This document shows, in pieces, positions 34,677 through 43,424 of a stretch of DNA of 64,000 nt (within the stretch, counting starts at the first letter, position 1; every line of letters starts with the position of its first letter). The stretch covers positions 62,001-126,000 of the forward strand of contig JABHZQ010000004.1 in assembly GCA_018656555.1 (NCBI GenBank), given 5' to 3'. The position numbers were made by a program, and so were the translations under genes. The notes under the pieces are model-generated. The model saw only the letters and a program-made list of their open reading frames with translations, was not told where the DNA came from and did no database searches. The stretch is from an archaeon. GTDB taxonomy: Archaea > Nanobdellota > Nanobdellia > SCGC-AAA011-G17 > GW2011-AR17.

Positions 34677-34820
34677 ATGGCTTTATGTCCTTTTGTGGAA
34701 AGGGAATGTACAGATCAGTGTAAAGCTTATGACAGTACAAAACCAGATGGTTGTATTGTGTTACACAGGTTAGACAGGACAAACAAATTATTAAACTTTA
34801 TTGAGAAGAAGACAAGATAA
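34677..34820 (+). CDS. Four-Cys microprotein, 47 aa
   Basis: A 47-aa frame beginning one base after the RimK stop, behind a GGGAGGTAGG ribosome-binding site. Cys at residues 4, 11, 15 and 26 (C-x6-C-x3-C-x10-C) are arranged as in small metal-binding proteins. The rest is a basic helix ending in FIEKKTR. It may be a partner, regulator or substrate of the ligase; no family recognised. Confidence 0.65.
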   Translation: MALCPFVERECTDQCKAYDSTKPDGCIVLHRLDRTNKLLNFIEKKTR

Positions 34821-34836
34821 TCTTCTCTTTTTTTAT

Positions 34837-34989
34837 TTATTTTCTAAGCAACAACACTAATGCAATCAAAAGAACTAAGACTTTTGCAATAGAGTCAGTT
34901 TCAAAAAAAGGAATACTAACAAACATAAATATCAATGCAATCAATAATCCTACTCCTAGATTCCGATTATTAAAATAATCTTTACTCAT
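34837..34989 (-). CDS. Two-helix membrane microprotein, 50 aa
   Basis: A 50-aa frame with hydrophobic segments at about residues 11-29 (LGVGLLIALIFMFVSIPFF) and 34-48 (AKVLVLLIALVLLLR). Its ATG overlaps the stop of the membrane-anchored winged-helix gene by 8 nt, so it is translationally coupled to it. Role unknown; regulation of, or assembly with, that regulator is a natural guess. Confidence 0.55.
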   Translation of the reverse strand: MSKDYFNNRNLGVGLLIALIFMFVSIPFFETDSIAKVLVLLIALVLLLRK

Positions 34990-35524
34990 CTTTTAACTTC
35001 CTTTCAAGCTTTATTCTATTAGTCATACCATAAGAGTATTTACTTAATATTTTTTTCCCTTCCAATCTTTTTACAATCCTATGGATCTTAACCTTTGTAA
35101 ACCCAGATTCCTTTACCAAATCAGTTTGAGTCATTGAATTATCATTATTCTGTAGGATCTCAACAATCTTTTTTTCTTCAGGCATTAACAAATCACTATC
35201 TACCTCATTACTCTCTTTCTTCTTCTCTTCCTTATGCTCAATATGAACCTTAGGATGATTGTGTAAAGCAATACCACACAACAAACAAATAATCCCACTA
35301 CAAAAACTCAACACCATAGTAACCCAAGACATTAGGTAGATAAGCTGAGTTGTAATACTCTCAATATGTGGATATTTAGCTGTAATAAACCTATTGAAAA
35401 TCAATACATTCCCCCCCTTTATCACCACAACTAAGAATACAATAAACAATATCAATGATATCCCTGAATAAATAAAACTCAAAACCATCATAGTACTTTG
35501 GAACTTAGTTTCACTCTGTTTCAT
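34982..35524 (-). CDS. Membrane-anchored winged-helix regulator
   Basis: A 180-aa protein (start at the ATG at 35524; a GTG at 35554 would add ten residues). Two long hydrophobic helices lie near residues 12-36 and 60-86, followed by an acidic linker and a C-terminal winged helix: EEKKIVEILQNNDNSMTQTDLVKESGFTKVKIHRIVKRLEGKKIL. This is the layout of archaeal membrane-tethered MarR/DUF7343-like regulators. The target is unknown. Confidence 0.8.
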   Translation of the reverse strand: MKQSETKFQSTMMVLSFIYSGISLILFIVFLVVVIKGGNVLIFNRFITAKYPHIESITTQLIYLMSWVTMVLSFCSGIICLLCGIALHNHPKVHIEHKEEKKKESNEVDSDLLMPEEKKIVEILQNNDNSMTQTDLVKESGFTKVKIHRIVKRLEGKKILSKYSYGMTNRIKLERKLKDE

Positions 35525-35637
35525 TGTTTTACGCCTTGTATCTGCAGATTTCACGAACCTTTTAACAGATGTTTCAAGCTATAGACTTAGCAGGAATTCA
35601 AAGTTTTTAAGGCTTACGAATTCCACGGAGGAAAAAA

Positions 35638-36225
35638 ATGAAAAATAGACTTGGGATTATTGGACTATTTTTAGCTCTAGTGATCATGTCCAGTATGTCA
35701 GTAATGGCAACTGAGGAAACATCTTGGGAAGTAATAGAAAACCAACCATATGGTGAAGACACAGATGAAATAATTGAACATGTAGAAACACCACAAGTTA
35801 ATCCAGTAAAAGAATATGCTAGATATACATTAGCTGAAAGAATGATCAATTGGCTAGTGGAAAAATTTGATCTAAGCACAGAAGATTCAATTGGTGAACT
35901 TTTAGATGCATTAAGCAATGAAAAGAATGACCTAGAAGAAGAAGCAATGGAACATTTTGGTGTTGAAACAGAAGAAGAACTAAAAGAAGCAATGAAAGAG
36001 ACAAGAATAGAAACTCTTAGAGAAGCTCTAGATTTAGATGATGCTTATAGTGATGAAGAAGTTCTTGAAATTGCACATCAAGAAAGATTGGACCTTGTAA
36101 AAGAATTGTTAGGTCTTGATGCAGATGCTTCTGATGAAGAAGTAAAATTAGCAATGGAAGATTGGAAAGAAGAAAACAAGGTTCTTTTCAAACCAAAATG
36201 GAGATTTTCTTTTTGGGGACGTTAA
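35638..36225 (+). CDS. Exported acidic helical protein, 195 aa
   Basis: A clear Sec signal peptide (KNRLGIIGLFLALVIMSSMSVMA, cleavage likely near residue 24) leads a very acidic, Glu-rich helical protein. Three segments resemble each other (DLSTEDSIGELLDAL, DLDDAYSDEEVLEIA, GLDADASDEEVKLAM), with a repeated D/S-D-E-E-V pattern that could bind cations. The ATG follows a GGAGG site. No family recognised. Confidence 0.7.
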   Translation: MKNRLGIIGLFLALVIMSSMSVMATEETSWEVIENQPYGEDTDEIIEHVETPQVNPVKEYARYTLAERMINWLVEKFDLSTEDSIGELLDALSNEKNDLEEEAMEHFGVETEEELKEAMKETRIETLREALDLDDAYSDEEVLEIAHQERLDLVKELLGLDADASDEEVKLAMEDWKEENKVLFKPKWRFSFWGR

Positions 36226-37493
36226 ATTCCCCATTTTTTTATTGCACCTGCTAAAGGTGGATGAGTTTTAGAATATCTTTTTAATGGGATCTTTTTCATA
36301 GTAGCTTCAACTGATTCTCGCATTGCCCTTGCTCCAACTAATGTTCCATGTGGATGTCCATGAACTCCTCCTCCAGCTTGAATCAATACATCATTTCCCA
36401 TCATTTTTACTAACTTAGGAATATGTCCTGGATGTAAACCACCAGAAGCAACAGCAAGTATTGGTTTCATACCAAACCAGTTCTGTTTTAAGATCTCTCC
36501 ATGTTTTTTGATATTTGGATTTTCAATCTCTCTTTCAATCTCTAAAGTAGAATGTTTAGACTCAGACATCTTCCCAACAAAAGCAGTACCTATATGTAAA
36601 GTATCTCCACCAAGTAATCTGGTTATCTTAGCAATAGTCAGCATAGACATTCCATGATTACCTCTAGTAATAGCTGCATGCATTGCCCTATGACAATGAA
36701 TTGGTAATTTTGAATGGTTTCTTACAGTTTGAAAAGCAGCATAACCTAAAGTTAAGATATCAATCATGATATAATTACCATTATTTTGCTCTACAAATTT
36801 CATTCTCTTCAACATCTCTTCAGTCTCAGCAGTAATATTTGGCATATATATTTTCTTTTCACCAGTAACTCTTTCAGCTTTCTGTCTTGCTTTCTCAGTT
36901 AAGATAACTCTTTTCTTAAATCCATTAAAATTCTGAGAAGATAAATTTTCATCATCTTTAACAGCATCCAAACCACCTACCCAAGAATTAAAAGCAACTT
37001 CTGCATGTTTTTTAGGGCTCAAACCAATCTTTGGCTTTACAATAGTACCAATTAAAGCTCTTTTCTTAACTCCAGCTATTCTTCTAACTCCTTTAAGACC
37101 AAATCTAGGTCCCTTAAATGATTTAACAAGAGACTTAGGAAAAGAAATATCTAATAATTTTAATTTCTTAACAGCCTTCATACCATAAATATTTCCAGCT
37201 ATACTAGATAATATCTGAGGCATATTATTCTTTTCAAATAACTCATCATGATAAGCAATCTTTATTATTTTCTTTTTCTGATTAATAGAAAACACACTCG
37301 GTCTTAATCTTTTTGAAATTCTGGGGCTCATAGTAGCAATCTTGGTCCAAGTTCCTATAGAAGACTCAGCAGCCAAATGATTTGCAACTGTTCTCAAATC
37401 CATTCTATTTGGTTCTACATAATACTCAGCAATAAGATCTCTAGAACTGGGTTTATACTTTAAATCTACATAAGCCTCTTTTTTATAATACAT
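36222..37493 (-). CDS. rbcL: Ribulose-1,5-bisphosphate carboxylase, archaeal form III-like large subunit
   Basis: A 423-aa RuBisCO with the whole catalytic set visible: AAESS (Glu60 equivalent), SIAGNIYG, IVKPKIGLSP (Lys175/Lys177), the carbamylated Lys with its metal ligands in LDAVKDDENL, HCHRAMHAAI, HIGTAFVGKMSES (loop 6 Lys334), AVASGGLHPGHIP and QAGGGVHGHPHGT. It should therefore be active. In archaea this enzyme uses ribulose-1,5-bisphosphate from AMP, and the isomerase is at 29140-29976. Form III versus II/III cannot be settled by eye. Confidence 0.92.
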   Translation of the reverse strand: MYYKKEAYVDLKYKPSSRDLIAEYYVEPNRMDLRTVANHLAAESSIGTWTKIATMSPRISKRLRPSVFSINQKKKIIKIAYHDELFEKNNMPQILSSIAGNIYGMKAVKKLKLLDISFPKSLVKSFKGPRFGLKGVRRIAGVKKRALIGTIVKPKIGLSPKKHAEVAFNSWVGGLDAVKDDENLSSQNFNGFKKRVILTEKARQKAERVTGEKKIYMPNITAETEEMLKRMKFVEQNNGNYIMIDILTLGYAAFQTVRNHSKLPIHCHRAMHAAITRGNHGMSMLTIAKITRLLGGDTLHIGTAFVGKMSESKHSTLEIEREIENPNIKKHGEILKQNWFGMKPILAVASGGLHPGHIPKLVKMMGNDVLIQAGGGVHGHPHGTLVGARAMRESVEATMKKIPLKRYSKTHPPLAGAIKKWGI

Positions 37494-37556
37494 ATTAAAT
37501 TATAACTAATAGTTCTATATAAAGTTTTTTATACTACTTATTCTTCTAAAGAGCTA

Positions 37557-38465
37557 ATGAAGTTATTAGAACATGAAGTAACAACAAAATTGCCACATAA
37601 AGCTTATGGAATGGCAACTACTAATTCTGGTTTATATGTCGCAGTTGAAGGACATGGATTTGGAATTCAAAACTTTGGAACATTAATGGGTAAAAACCTA
37701 TACTTAGTTTCAGGTAGACAAGATGAAGAAATAGAATTGTTAAGGGTTGGAGATAGAGTAATGGGCATATTAGAACAAGAAGTTGCTGTTTTTGAAGATG
37801 GTCAATTTGTAAAAAGAGAAAATGTTTTTGCCCCTGGATTAGATCAAGAAAGCACACAAACAATCCATAGACCAGCAAGTAATGGAGATAGATTATTCTT
37901 ACAATTAGGATCAGGATATAGTGTTTTTTTAGATGATGATTTAAATATCCAAGATAGACATGTAGGTGAAATTTGGGGAGTAAAAGGTTTAGATAATTTA
38001 GATTGGGGGGAAATGTATATTGGAGAAGGAAATGAAGTTAAAAGCTATATTGGAAGTGAACTTTCTCATAGCTTCTCTTTAGATCAATTATTAGAAGCAG
38101 TTAGAACTGGTCCACATGAAGATATAGAACACTGCTTAGATCCTGAAACTCCTTTTATGGTAGATGGAACAAATTTATATGCCTTGGTTTATAGACAGAA
38201 TGTTTCAGAACTCTGGCAGGTTAACCCTTTAGGTAATGTAAGATTTATGAATTATTTAATTGCTAGAGATAATAGTGATTTAATGCCTGAAACAACAAAT
38301 GGGGGCATTCTTTTACTTGCAACAGGACAGAGAATATCTTTTTATGGGGGGGGAAAAAAGATAGGTACTCACAGAACAAGGTCAAAGATTAATTCTATGA
38401 GAGTAGAAGGAAATGTTCTATTTACAACTAGTGAAGATAATGGCTTAAGAGCTTATTCTATTTAA
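37557..38465 (+). CDS. Hypothetical beta-rich protein, possible beta-propeller, 302 aa
   Basis: No family recognised with certainty. The sequence shows repeated strand-turn patterns about 40-45 residues apart (GLYVAVEGHGFGIQNF, RLFLQLGSGYSVFLDDD, EMYIGEGNEVKSYIG, LFTTSEDNGLRAYSI), suggesting a beta-propeller with WD40/LVIVD-like blades. No signal peptide. The 3' end overlaps the ABC transporter gene by 8 nt. Confidence 0.55.
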   Translation: MKLLEHEVTTKLPHKAYGMATTNSGLYVAVEGHGFGIQNFGTLMGKNLYLVSGRQDEEIELLRVGDRVMGILEQEVAVFEDGQFVKRENVFAPGLDQESTQTIHRPASNGDRLFLQLGSGYSVFLDDDLNIQDRHVGEIWGVKGLDNLDWGEMYIGEGNEVKSYIGSELSHSFSLDQLLEAVRTGPHEDIEHCLDPETPFMVDGTNLYALVYRQNVSELWQVNPLGNVRFMNYLIARDNSDLMPETTNGGILLLATGQRISFYGGGKKIGTHRTRSKINSMRVEGNVLFTTSEDNGLRAYSI

Positions 38466-40245
38466 TATATCCACCTTTCTGAAGATTCCACAATTTCCTG
38501 TATTCACCCTTTCTTTTCTTCAACAATCCCTTATGAGTTCCCATTTCCACAATCTTTCCTTTTTTCATTACAACAATCTTATTTGCATGCATAATTGTAG
38601 ACAATCTATGAGCAATCATAATTGAAGTTCTTCCTTTAATCAATTTAAGTAAATCTCTCTGTATTTCATGTTCAGTTTCTGAATCTAAAGAAGATGTAGC
38701 TTCATCCAATACTAAAACATTCTTATCAGCTAATATTGCTCTAGCAATTGAAACTCTCTGTTTCTCTCCACCAGATAACTTAACTCCTCTTTCACCAACA
38801 AGAGTATTCTCTTTTTTAGGGAAAGCATTAATAACTTTATCAATCTGTGAAAATTTCATAGCCTTAAACACTTCACTTTTTTTAGCACCTGGCTTTGAAA
38901 ATCCAATATTATTGAAAATAGTCTCATCAAACAATACACACTCTTGAGGAACAATACTTAACTCCTCTCTAAGACTTTCCTGTTTAAACTCTCTAATATC
39001 TTTTCCATCTATTAAGATCTGTCCTTGATCAACATCATATAACCTATACAAAAGATTAACAAGAGTTGTCTTACCACAACCAGAATGTCCAACAAAAGCA
39101 ACTCTTTCATGAGGTTTTATTTTCAAACTAAAATTCTTGAAAATTTTCCTTCTATTATCATAACCAAAAGTAACATTCTTGAATTCAATCTCACCTTTTT
39201 TAATATTTAAATCCTTAGCATCTGGAAGATCTTTGATATCATTTTCAATCTTTCCATAATAAAAGAGATCTTCAAAATCAACCATTGCTTCATAGTATCT
39301 TCTAATACCCCACACAAAACTAAACAAAGGTCCATACAAATTTGAAAATATAGTATAGATAAATACCAAAGTACCAATAGTTATCTCTCCATTAAGGAAA
39401 GCTATCATTGGAAAGTAAATCAATAACAATAAACCAGTTCCTAAAATTAAAGTTTGACCTCCATCCAACCATCTGTAAAAATTCCAATATTTTACAACCA
39501 TCCTTCTAGTCTTCTCAGTAAACCAGTTGAACTTACTCTTGATTCTTCTTTCTTTACCAAAATACTTAATAGAATCAATATTCATCATTATATCTGAAAT
39601 ATAGGCTTTCTCAGAATCCTCTTGTTTATTCTTAAGAGCTCCAAAAACTTTTTGTTTATTCTGCATATAAACACTATATCCGATAAATATAGCCACAGTT
39701 AAAACAACGACAAAGGCTGAAGTTGCATCAAAGTAAACAATTGCAGTAAATACAACAATTAACTGGAATATTAAAGGTGCAGCATTAAAAACAATAACAT
39801 CAGTCATTCCTTCAATAGCTCTTGATCCCCTAATAACTCTAGAAATCATACTACCAGTTTTATGAGAACTATGGAACTTATGGGATAAATGAATAATATG
39901 ATTGAAAAACCTTCTCTTTAAATCTCTCATTAAGTGTGAATCCAAAATATTCAAAAAATGAATCTTCAAAAAATTCACAAAATATCTCATTATAATTACA
40001 CAAATAAATACAACTAAAACAACCCAAAGAATACTAACATAGTCTCCTCGCAATAAAGTACCACTCATAAATTCAGTACCATTATCGATAATAACTTTGA
40101 ATATAAGTTTATCAACAGTATAACTTATTTCTAATAACAAAACAAAAAACAAAAGTATAGCAACTAATGATTTATATTTTCTTAAGAATGTCCAGTAAGT
40201 TTTAAAATTATACTTGAAGTCGATATCTTTCTTTGGCTTCTTCAT
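38458..40245 (-). CDS. ABC exporter, fused membrane and ATPase domains
   Basis: A 595-aa half-transporter of the MsbA/ABCB type. Six membrane helices occupy about residues 20-330. The ATPase domain has the Walker A GHSGCGKTTLVNLLYRL, Q-loop VPQECVLFDETIFNNI, signature LSGGEKQRVSIARAIL, Walker B NVLVLDEATSSLD and the switch His in MIAHRLSTI. It would act as a homodimer exporting lipids or small molecules; the substrate is not evident. Transcribed alone. Confidence 0.93.
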   Translation of the reverse strand: MKKPKKDIDFKYNFKTYWTFLRKYKSLVAILLFFVLLLEISYTVDKLIFKVIIDNGTEFMSGTLLRGDYVSILWVVLVVFICVIIMRYFVNFLKIHFLNILDSHLMRDLKRRFFNHIIHLSHKFHSSHKTGSMISRVIRGSRAIEGMTDVIVFNAAPLIFQLIVVFTAIVYFDATSAFVVVLTVAIFIGYSVYMQNKQKVFGALKNKQEDSEKAYISDIMMNIDSIKYFGKERRIKSKFNWFTEKTRRMVVKYWNFYRWLDGGQTLILGTGLLLLIYFPMIAFLNGEITIGTLVFIYTIFSNLYGPLFSFVWGIRRYYEAMVDFEDLFYYGKIENDIKDLPDAKDLNIKKGEIEFKNVTFGYDNRRKIFKNFSLKIKPHERVAFVGHSGCGKTTLVNLLYRLYDVDQGQILIDGKDIREFKQESLREELSIVPQECVLFDETIFNNIGFSKPGAKKSEVFKAMKFSQIDKVINAFPKKENTLVGERGVKLSGGEKQRVSIARAILADKNVLVLDEATSSLDSETEHEIQRDLLKLIKGRTSIMIAHRLSTIMHANKIVVMKKGKIVEMGTHKGLLKKRKGEYRKLWNLQKGGYIK

Positions 40246-40287
40246 AATATATTTTTTAGGAGCTATTATAGAATATAAAACTATCGT

Positions 40288-40803
40288 TTAAGATTCTTTA
40301 AACCAATTAATTATCGACTGATTTCTTACTTCTGGATGAAATAAAACACCATACACTTCCTTCCCCTTTAATTTGATACCCTGGGTGCATTTTTTAGTGC
40401 CAAAAAGCTCATCAAACTTATCATTAGGTTCAACTGCATAGTTGTGTAAACAATAAGCCTCAAAATCCTCAGATTCAAGCTTATTGGGAGTAAATACCTT
40501 AATATTATACATACCAATTTCAGTACATTTTTTTAATTTACAATCATGGATCATTGCAATAACTTGCATGCCTGCACAAATCCCTAGAATTTTACCCTCG
40601 AACTCTTTTATCCATGAAAAATCATGATCTAAATATCTTTTTTCTATTAAAGAAGTACCAGAAAGGATGATTTTATCATATTTTTTAACATTTTTAACTT
40701 CTTTATAATGTTTAACATCACATTTCCCAACAATTCTTTTTATTGGAAGAATAAACTCATCATAAGCGAATTCTTCATCATTAAGGTTAACAATTAAAAT
40801 CAT
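40288..40803 (-). CDS. Class I glutamine amidotransferase (GuaA-like glutaminase domain)
   Basis: A 171-aa free-standing glutaminase. The nucleophile is in ILGICAGMQVIAM, and the His-Glu pair in YGVLFHPEVRNQS completes the triad; a His in CLHNYAVEP follows the GMP-synthase glutaminase pattern. Its ATG overlaps the Dph6 stop by 4 nt, so it is translationally coupled to an ammonia-using ligase and may feed it. It could instead be the GuaA subunit of a split GMP synthase. Confidence 0.8.
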   Translation of the reverse strand: MILIVNLNDEEFAYDEFILPIKRIVGKCDVKHYKEVKNVKKYDKIILSGTSLIEKRYLDHDFSWIKEFEGKILGICAGMQVIAMIHDCKLKKCTEIGMYNIKVFTPNKLESEDFEAYCLHNYAVEPNDKFDELFGTKKCTQGIKLKGKEVYGVLFHPEVRNQSIINWFKES

Positions 40804-41474
40804 TTCAGTCCCCCTTTTATATTGTAAACCCCAGAATCAATCATATCAACAATTTCAAAATCAATTATTTCAATCTCTTTTTTAAAAAAAGGAGCATCTA
40901 ACACTGTACTCTCATATTCTCCACCTTCACCAGTAGGAGATATTTCATACTTTCCATGAGACAAGTCTATTAATCTTTCAATCATATCTTTATCAATAAC
41001 CTTTCCCAACCATTGAAAATCTAAAGGATATGCAAAAACTCCTGAAATAATAACTTTAAACTTTTCATCAACAATTTCTTTTAACAATTCCTCTTGATTT
41101 CTCTTCCAAAGAGGATTAAAACACCCAAGTCCTAACTTATTACAAATCTTTTGTACTCTGGTTGCCTGATAAACACTCTCAACAGCACCTGTAACAATAC
41201 CTTCAATTTTATACTTCTTAACTGCATTTTCAATTGCTATCTCTAAGTCTTTCAATTCTTTTTCCTTTTCTCCTTTAGTAACCTGTTTCAAAAGAGGTAA
41301 ACCAATAGCCTTAGCTTGTAAATCAGTAATTTCTATATTGGGAGTATGAAACATAAAACTCTCTTTATTCTCAGAAATAATACTAATCAAACATACAACA
41401 TCATGTTTTTCCCTAGCTTTATACAAAGCATAACAAGAATCTTTACCTCCAGTGAATAAAACTCCTAATTTCAT
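40800..41474 (-). CDS. dph6: Diphthine-ammonia ligase
   Basis: A 224-aa PP-loop ATP-pyrophosphatase that amidates diphthine on elongation factor 2. The PP-loop is KLGVLFTGGKDSCYAL; FHTPNIEITDLQAKAIGLPL, GIVTGAVESVYQATRVQKICNKLGLGCFNPLW and ISPTGEGGEYESTVLDAPFF are typical. The start is at KLGVLF (41474), two residues inside the longer frame. Known Dph6 enzymes use free ammonium; here a glutaminase gene overlaps the stop. Confidence 0.92.
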   Translation of the reverse strand: MKLGVLFTGGKDSCYALYKAREKHDVVCLISIISENKESFMFHTPNIEITDLQAKAIGLPLLKQVTKGEKEKELKDLEIAIENAVKKYKIEGIVTGAVESVYQATRVQKICNKLGLGCFNPLWKRNQEELLKEIVDEKFKVIISGVFAYPLDFQWLGKVIDKDMIERLIDLSHGKYEISPTGEGGEYESTVLDAPFFKKEIEIIDFEIVDMIDSGVYNIKGGLK

Positions 41475-41506
41475 AAGCACATTTAATCTTTTAGCTTATA
41501 AAAACC

Positions 41507-41851
41507 TTACCATCCCTCATATTCTGATAAAAAGAATTCAAAATCAGCTATATCCACACCCGAAGGCAACTCTGCATCTGGGGCCATTCTTAAAACATCA
41601 GAACTCAATCCAGGTACATAAGTCCGAGCTACAACATGACCCTTGCTAATAAGAACTCCTTCTCTATGTTTCATTGCATCAACTAATTCTTCAATAGATC
41701 TAAATCTTCCAGAACCTCCTCTCTGTCCTGCAGGATAATAAATCTCCACATTAGGTAATAGTCTCATCTCCATAATCTCAAAACCATACTGGGTTCCATT
41801 TTCATGAGTATAATAACCAAACATTAAGGTACTTTTTGGATTAGGTCTCAT
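41507..41851 (-). CDS. Hypothetical protein, 114 aa
   Basis: No family recognised. The start at 41851 is chosen because it overlaps the HD-domain stop by 4 nt (ATGA). The sequence is a compact alpha/beta protein with GYYTHENGTQYGFEIMEMRLL and an acidic C-terminus. It lies between the HD hydrolase and Dph6 on one strand, so it may share their transcript. Confidence 0.6.
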   Translation of the reverse strand: MRPNPKSTLMFGYYTHENGTQYGFEIMEMRLLPNVEIYYPAGQRGGSGRFRSIEELVDAMKHREGVLISKGHVVARTYVPGLSSDVLRMAPDAELPSGVDIADFEFFLSEYEGW

Positions 41852-42483
41852 TTTTCTCCTCTCCATTCCTTGTAAAACCTATCTAGAAATCCTTCCATAT
41901 ACTGGTGCCTCTCTTCCGCCATTCTTTTCCCTGTCTCAGTATTCATTAAATCTTTTAATAACAATAACTTTTCATAAAAATGATTCAGGCTAGGATTATT
42001 ATTCTTTTTATAAGACTCAAAGTTATCATGTATAACTGGTTTAACATTAGGATTATACATCTCCCTACCTGTACTCCCCCCATAAGCAAAAGTCCTACCA
42101 ATACCAATTGCTCCCATTGCATCTAATCTATCTGCATCCTGAACAATCATCCCTTCTTTTGTTCTCATCCCACTATCAACATTAGCACCCTTAAAAGAAA
42201 CAGTTCTAATAATCTCACAAACTTGATCAATAACATTTATTTCAACCCCTTGTTCTTCCATCCATTTTTTTGATTTCACTGGTTCTAAACTACCAGAAAT
42301 CTTCCAATCATCAACATCATGTAGTAATGCAGCTAATTCAACAACAAATATATTTACATTCTCTTCTTTTGCAATAGAAATAGCATTCTTCCATACTCGA
42401 TACACATGCCACCAATCATGCCCAGAGCTATCTCCCTCTAATTCCTTCTGAACAAATTCTTTAGTTTTCTCAATAAGCTCCAT
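41848..42483 (-). CDS. HD-domain phosphohydrolase (YedJ-like)
   Basis: A 211-aa HD protein. Metal ligands are in SGHDWWHVYRVW, VVELAALLHDVDDWK (the His-Asp pair) and VQDADRLDAMGAIGIGRTFAYGG; the last motif is typical of the YedJ subfamily. Likely a nucleotide or phosphate-ester hydrolase; substrate unknown. The gene starts behind a TTTAAATAAA box. Confidence 0.88.
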   Translation of the reverse strand: MELIEKTKEFVQKELEGDSSGHDWWHVYRVWKNAISIAKEENVNIFVVELAALLHDVDDWKISGSLEPVKSKKWMEEQGVEINVIDQVCEIIRTVSFKGANVDSGMRTKEGMIVQDADRLDAMGAIGIGRTFAYGGSTGREMYNPNVKPVIHDNFESYKKNNNPSLNHFYEKLLLLKDLMNTETGKRMAEERHQYMEGFLDRFYKEWRGEK

Positions 42484-42523
42484 AATGGGAGAAAATATAA
42501 CTTTATTTAAAAAAATTACGAAT

Positions 42524-43423
42524 TTAAAGCCGTTTTAAGACCATTCTAGAACTACTTCCACCAATCCCTAATGTTGCACTAATAGCAAAACCTTGGAATT
42601 GTACACTCATCATAGGCTGCTGTTCATTAATATTTTGACCAGTAACACTTGCTATTCTAAAGATTAGGTTATTTAACTTTTCATTTGTCTCAAAATTAAT
42701 ATTAGTACCAATCATACCATGGACTCCATAGCTAATTGTAATTGGTTCTGATCCTTCAATTGTAATCTCTTTAACTTTTTCATCAACAATAAGAACATCA
42801 ATCAATCCAGCACCTAATGCATCTCTTTTCAAGTAATACCTCACCTTACCCAAATCTTCCACTCCAAGTTTCAAATTTAACTTTTTTGCAGATTTAAATG
42901 CACTTAATTGAATAAATTCATTCTTATCCAATATACTCATATCCTTACCAACAATATCACCAAAATTTTGTTCAATAAAATCAATTACTTTCAAATCTAA
43001 TACTGGTTCATGTTTTTTATAACTATATCTTCCTTGTTCATCTTGATCAACTAAAACACCAACTGGGGAACCATACAACATAATAGAATATTCTTTTTTC
43101 CCAACGGTTTCTAATTCAGGTAAACCTTGTGGAGGAGCAGGAGCACTTGGAGCCATACTCTCTAATTCTTGTATTTTCCTTTCTTCTTCTTTTCTTCGCA
43201 TCTCTGCAAGTCTTTTATTTCTAATTATTGCTTCAGCTTCTTCTTTTCTTCTCAATTCAACTAAAGTTTTTTCTAATTCAATATCAAAACAAGCTTTTAA
43301 GAAAACAGAAAGATGAGCAGTAGGTTTATCTGGATAAGGCTCCTTAGTAGCCAATCTATTTATTCTTTCAAGAATTTCATCATTCTCTCTTTGAACATTA
43401 TCCATTAAAAAACGAACAACCAT
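42524..43423 (-). CDS. Truncated type II/IV secretion ATPase (N-terminal domain only)
   Basis: A 299-aa protein. Residues 60-110 are a charged, coiled-coil-like helix (RRKEEAEAIIRNKRLAEMRRKEEER). The second half matches the N-terminal domain of archaeal GspE/TadA-type ATPases (LIDVLIVDEKVKEITIEG, FETNEKLNNLIFRIASVTGQNINEQQPMM, FAISATLGIGG). The stop comes right where the RecA-like ATPase domain with Walker A should begin, and no remnant of it follows before the next gene. It may be a scaffold derived from a secretion ATPase. It follows the 105-aa coiled-coil gene with 1 nt between. Confidence 0.65.
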   Translation of the reverse strand: MVVRFLMDNVQRENDEILERINRLATKEPYPDKPTAHLSVFLKACFDIELEKTLVELRRKEEAEAIIRNKRLAEMRRKEEERKIQELESMAPSAPAPPQGLPELETVGKKEYSIMLYGSPVGVLVDQDEQGRYSYKKHEPVLDLKVIDFIEQNFGDIVGKDMSILDKNEFIQLSAFKSAKKLNLKLGVEDLGKVRYYLKRDALGAGLIDVLIVDEKVKEITIEGSEPITISYGVHGMIGTNINFETNEKLNNLIFRIASVTGQNINEQQPMMSVQFQGFAISATLGIGGSSSRMVLKRL

Positions 43424-43424
43424 C

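Noticed and set aside
34821-34836. Terminator between the Cys microprotein and the membrane microprotein
   Set aside because: The sequence is T-rich but only 16 nt long with no clear hairpin, so a terminator could not be supported.
42484-42524. Frameshift as the cause of the short secretion ATPase
   Set aside because: There is no ATPase-domain sequence in any frame in the 40 nt before the next gene, so a simple frameshift cannot explain it.
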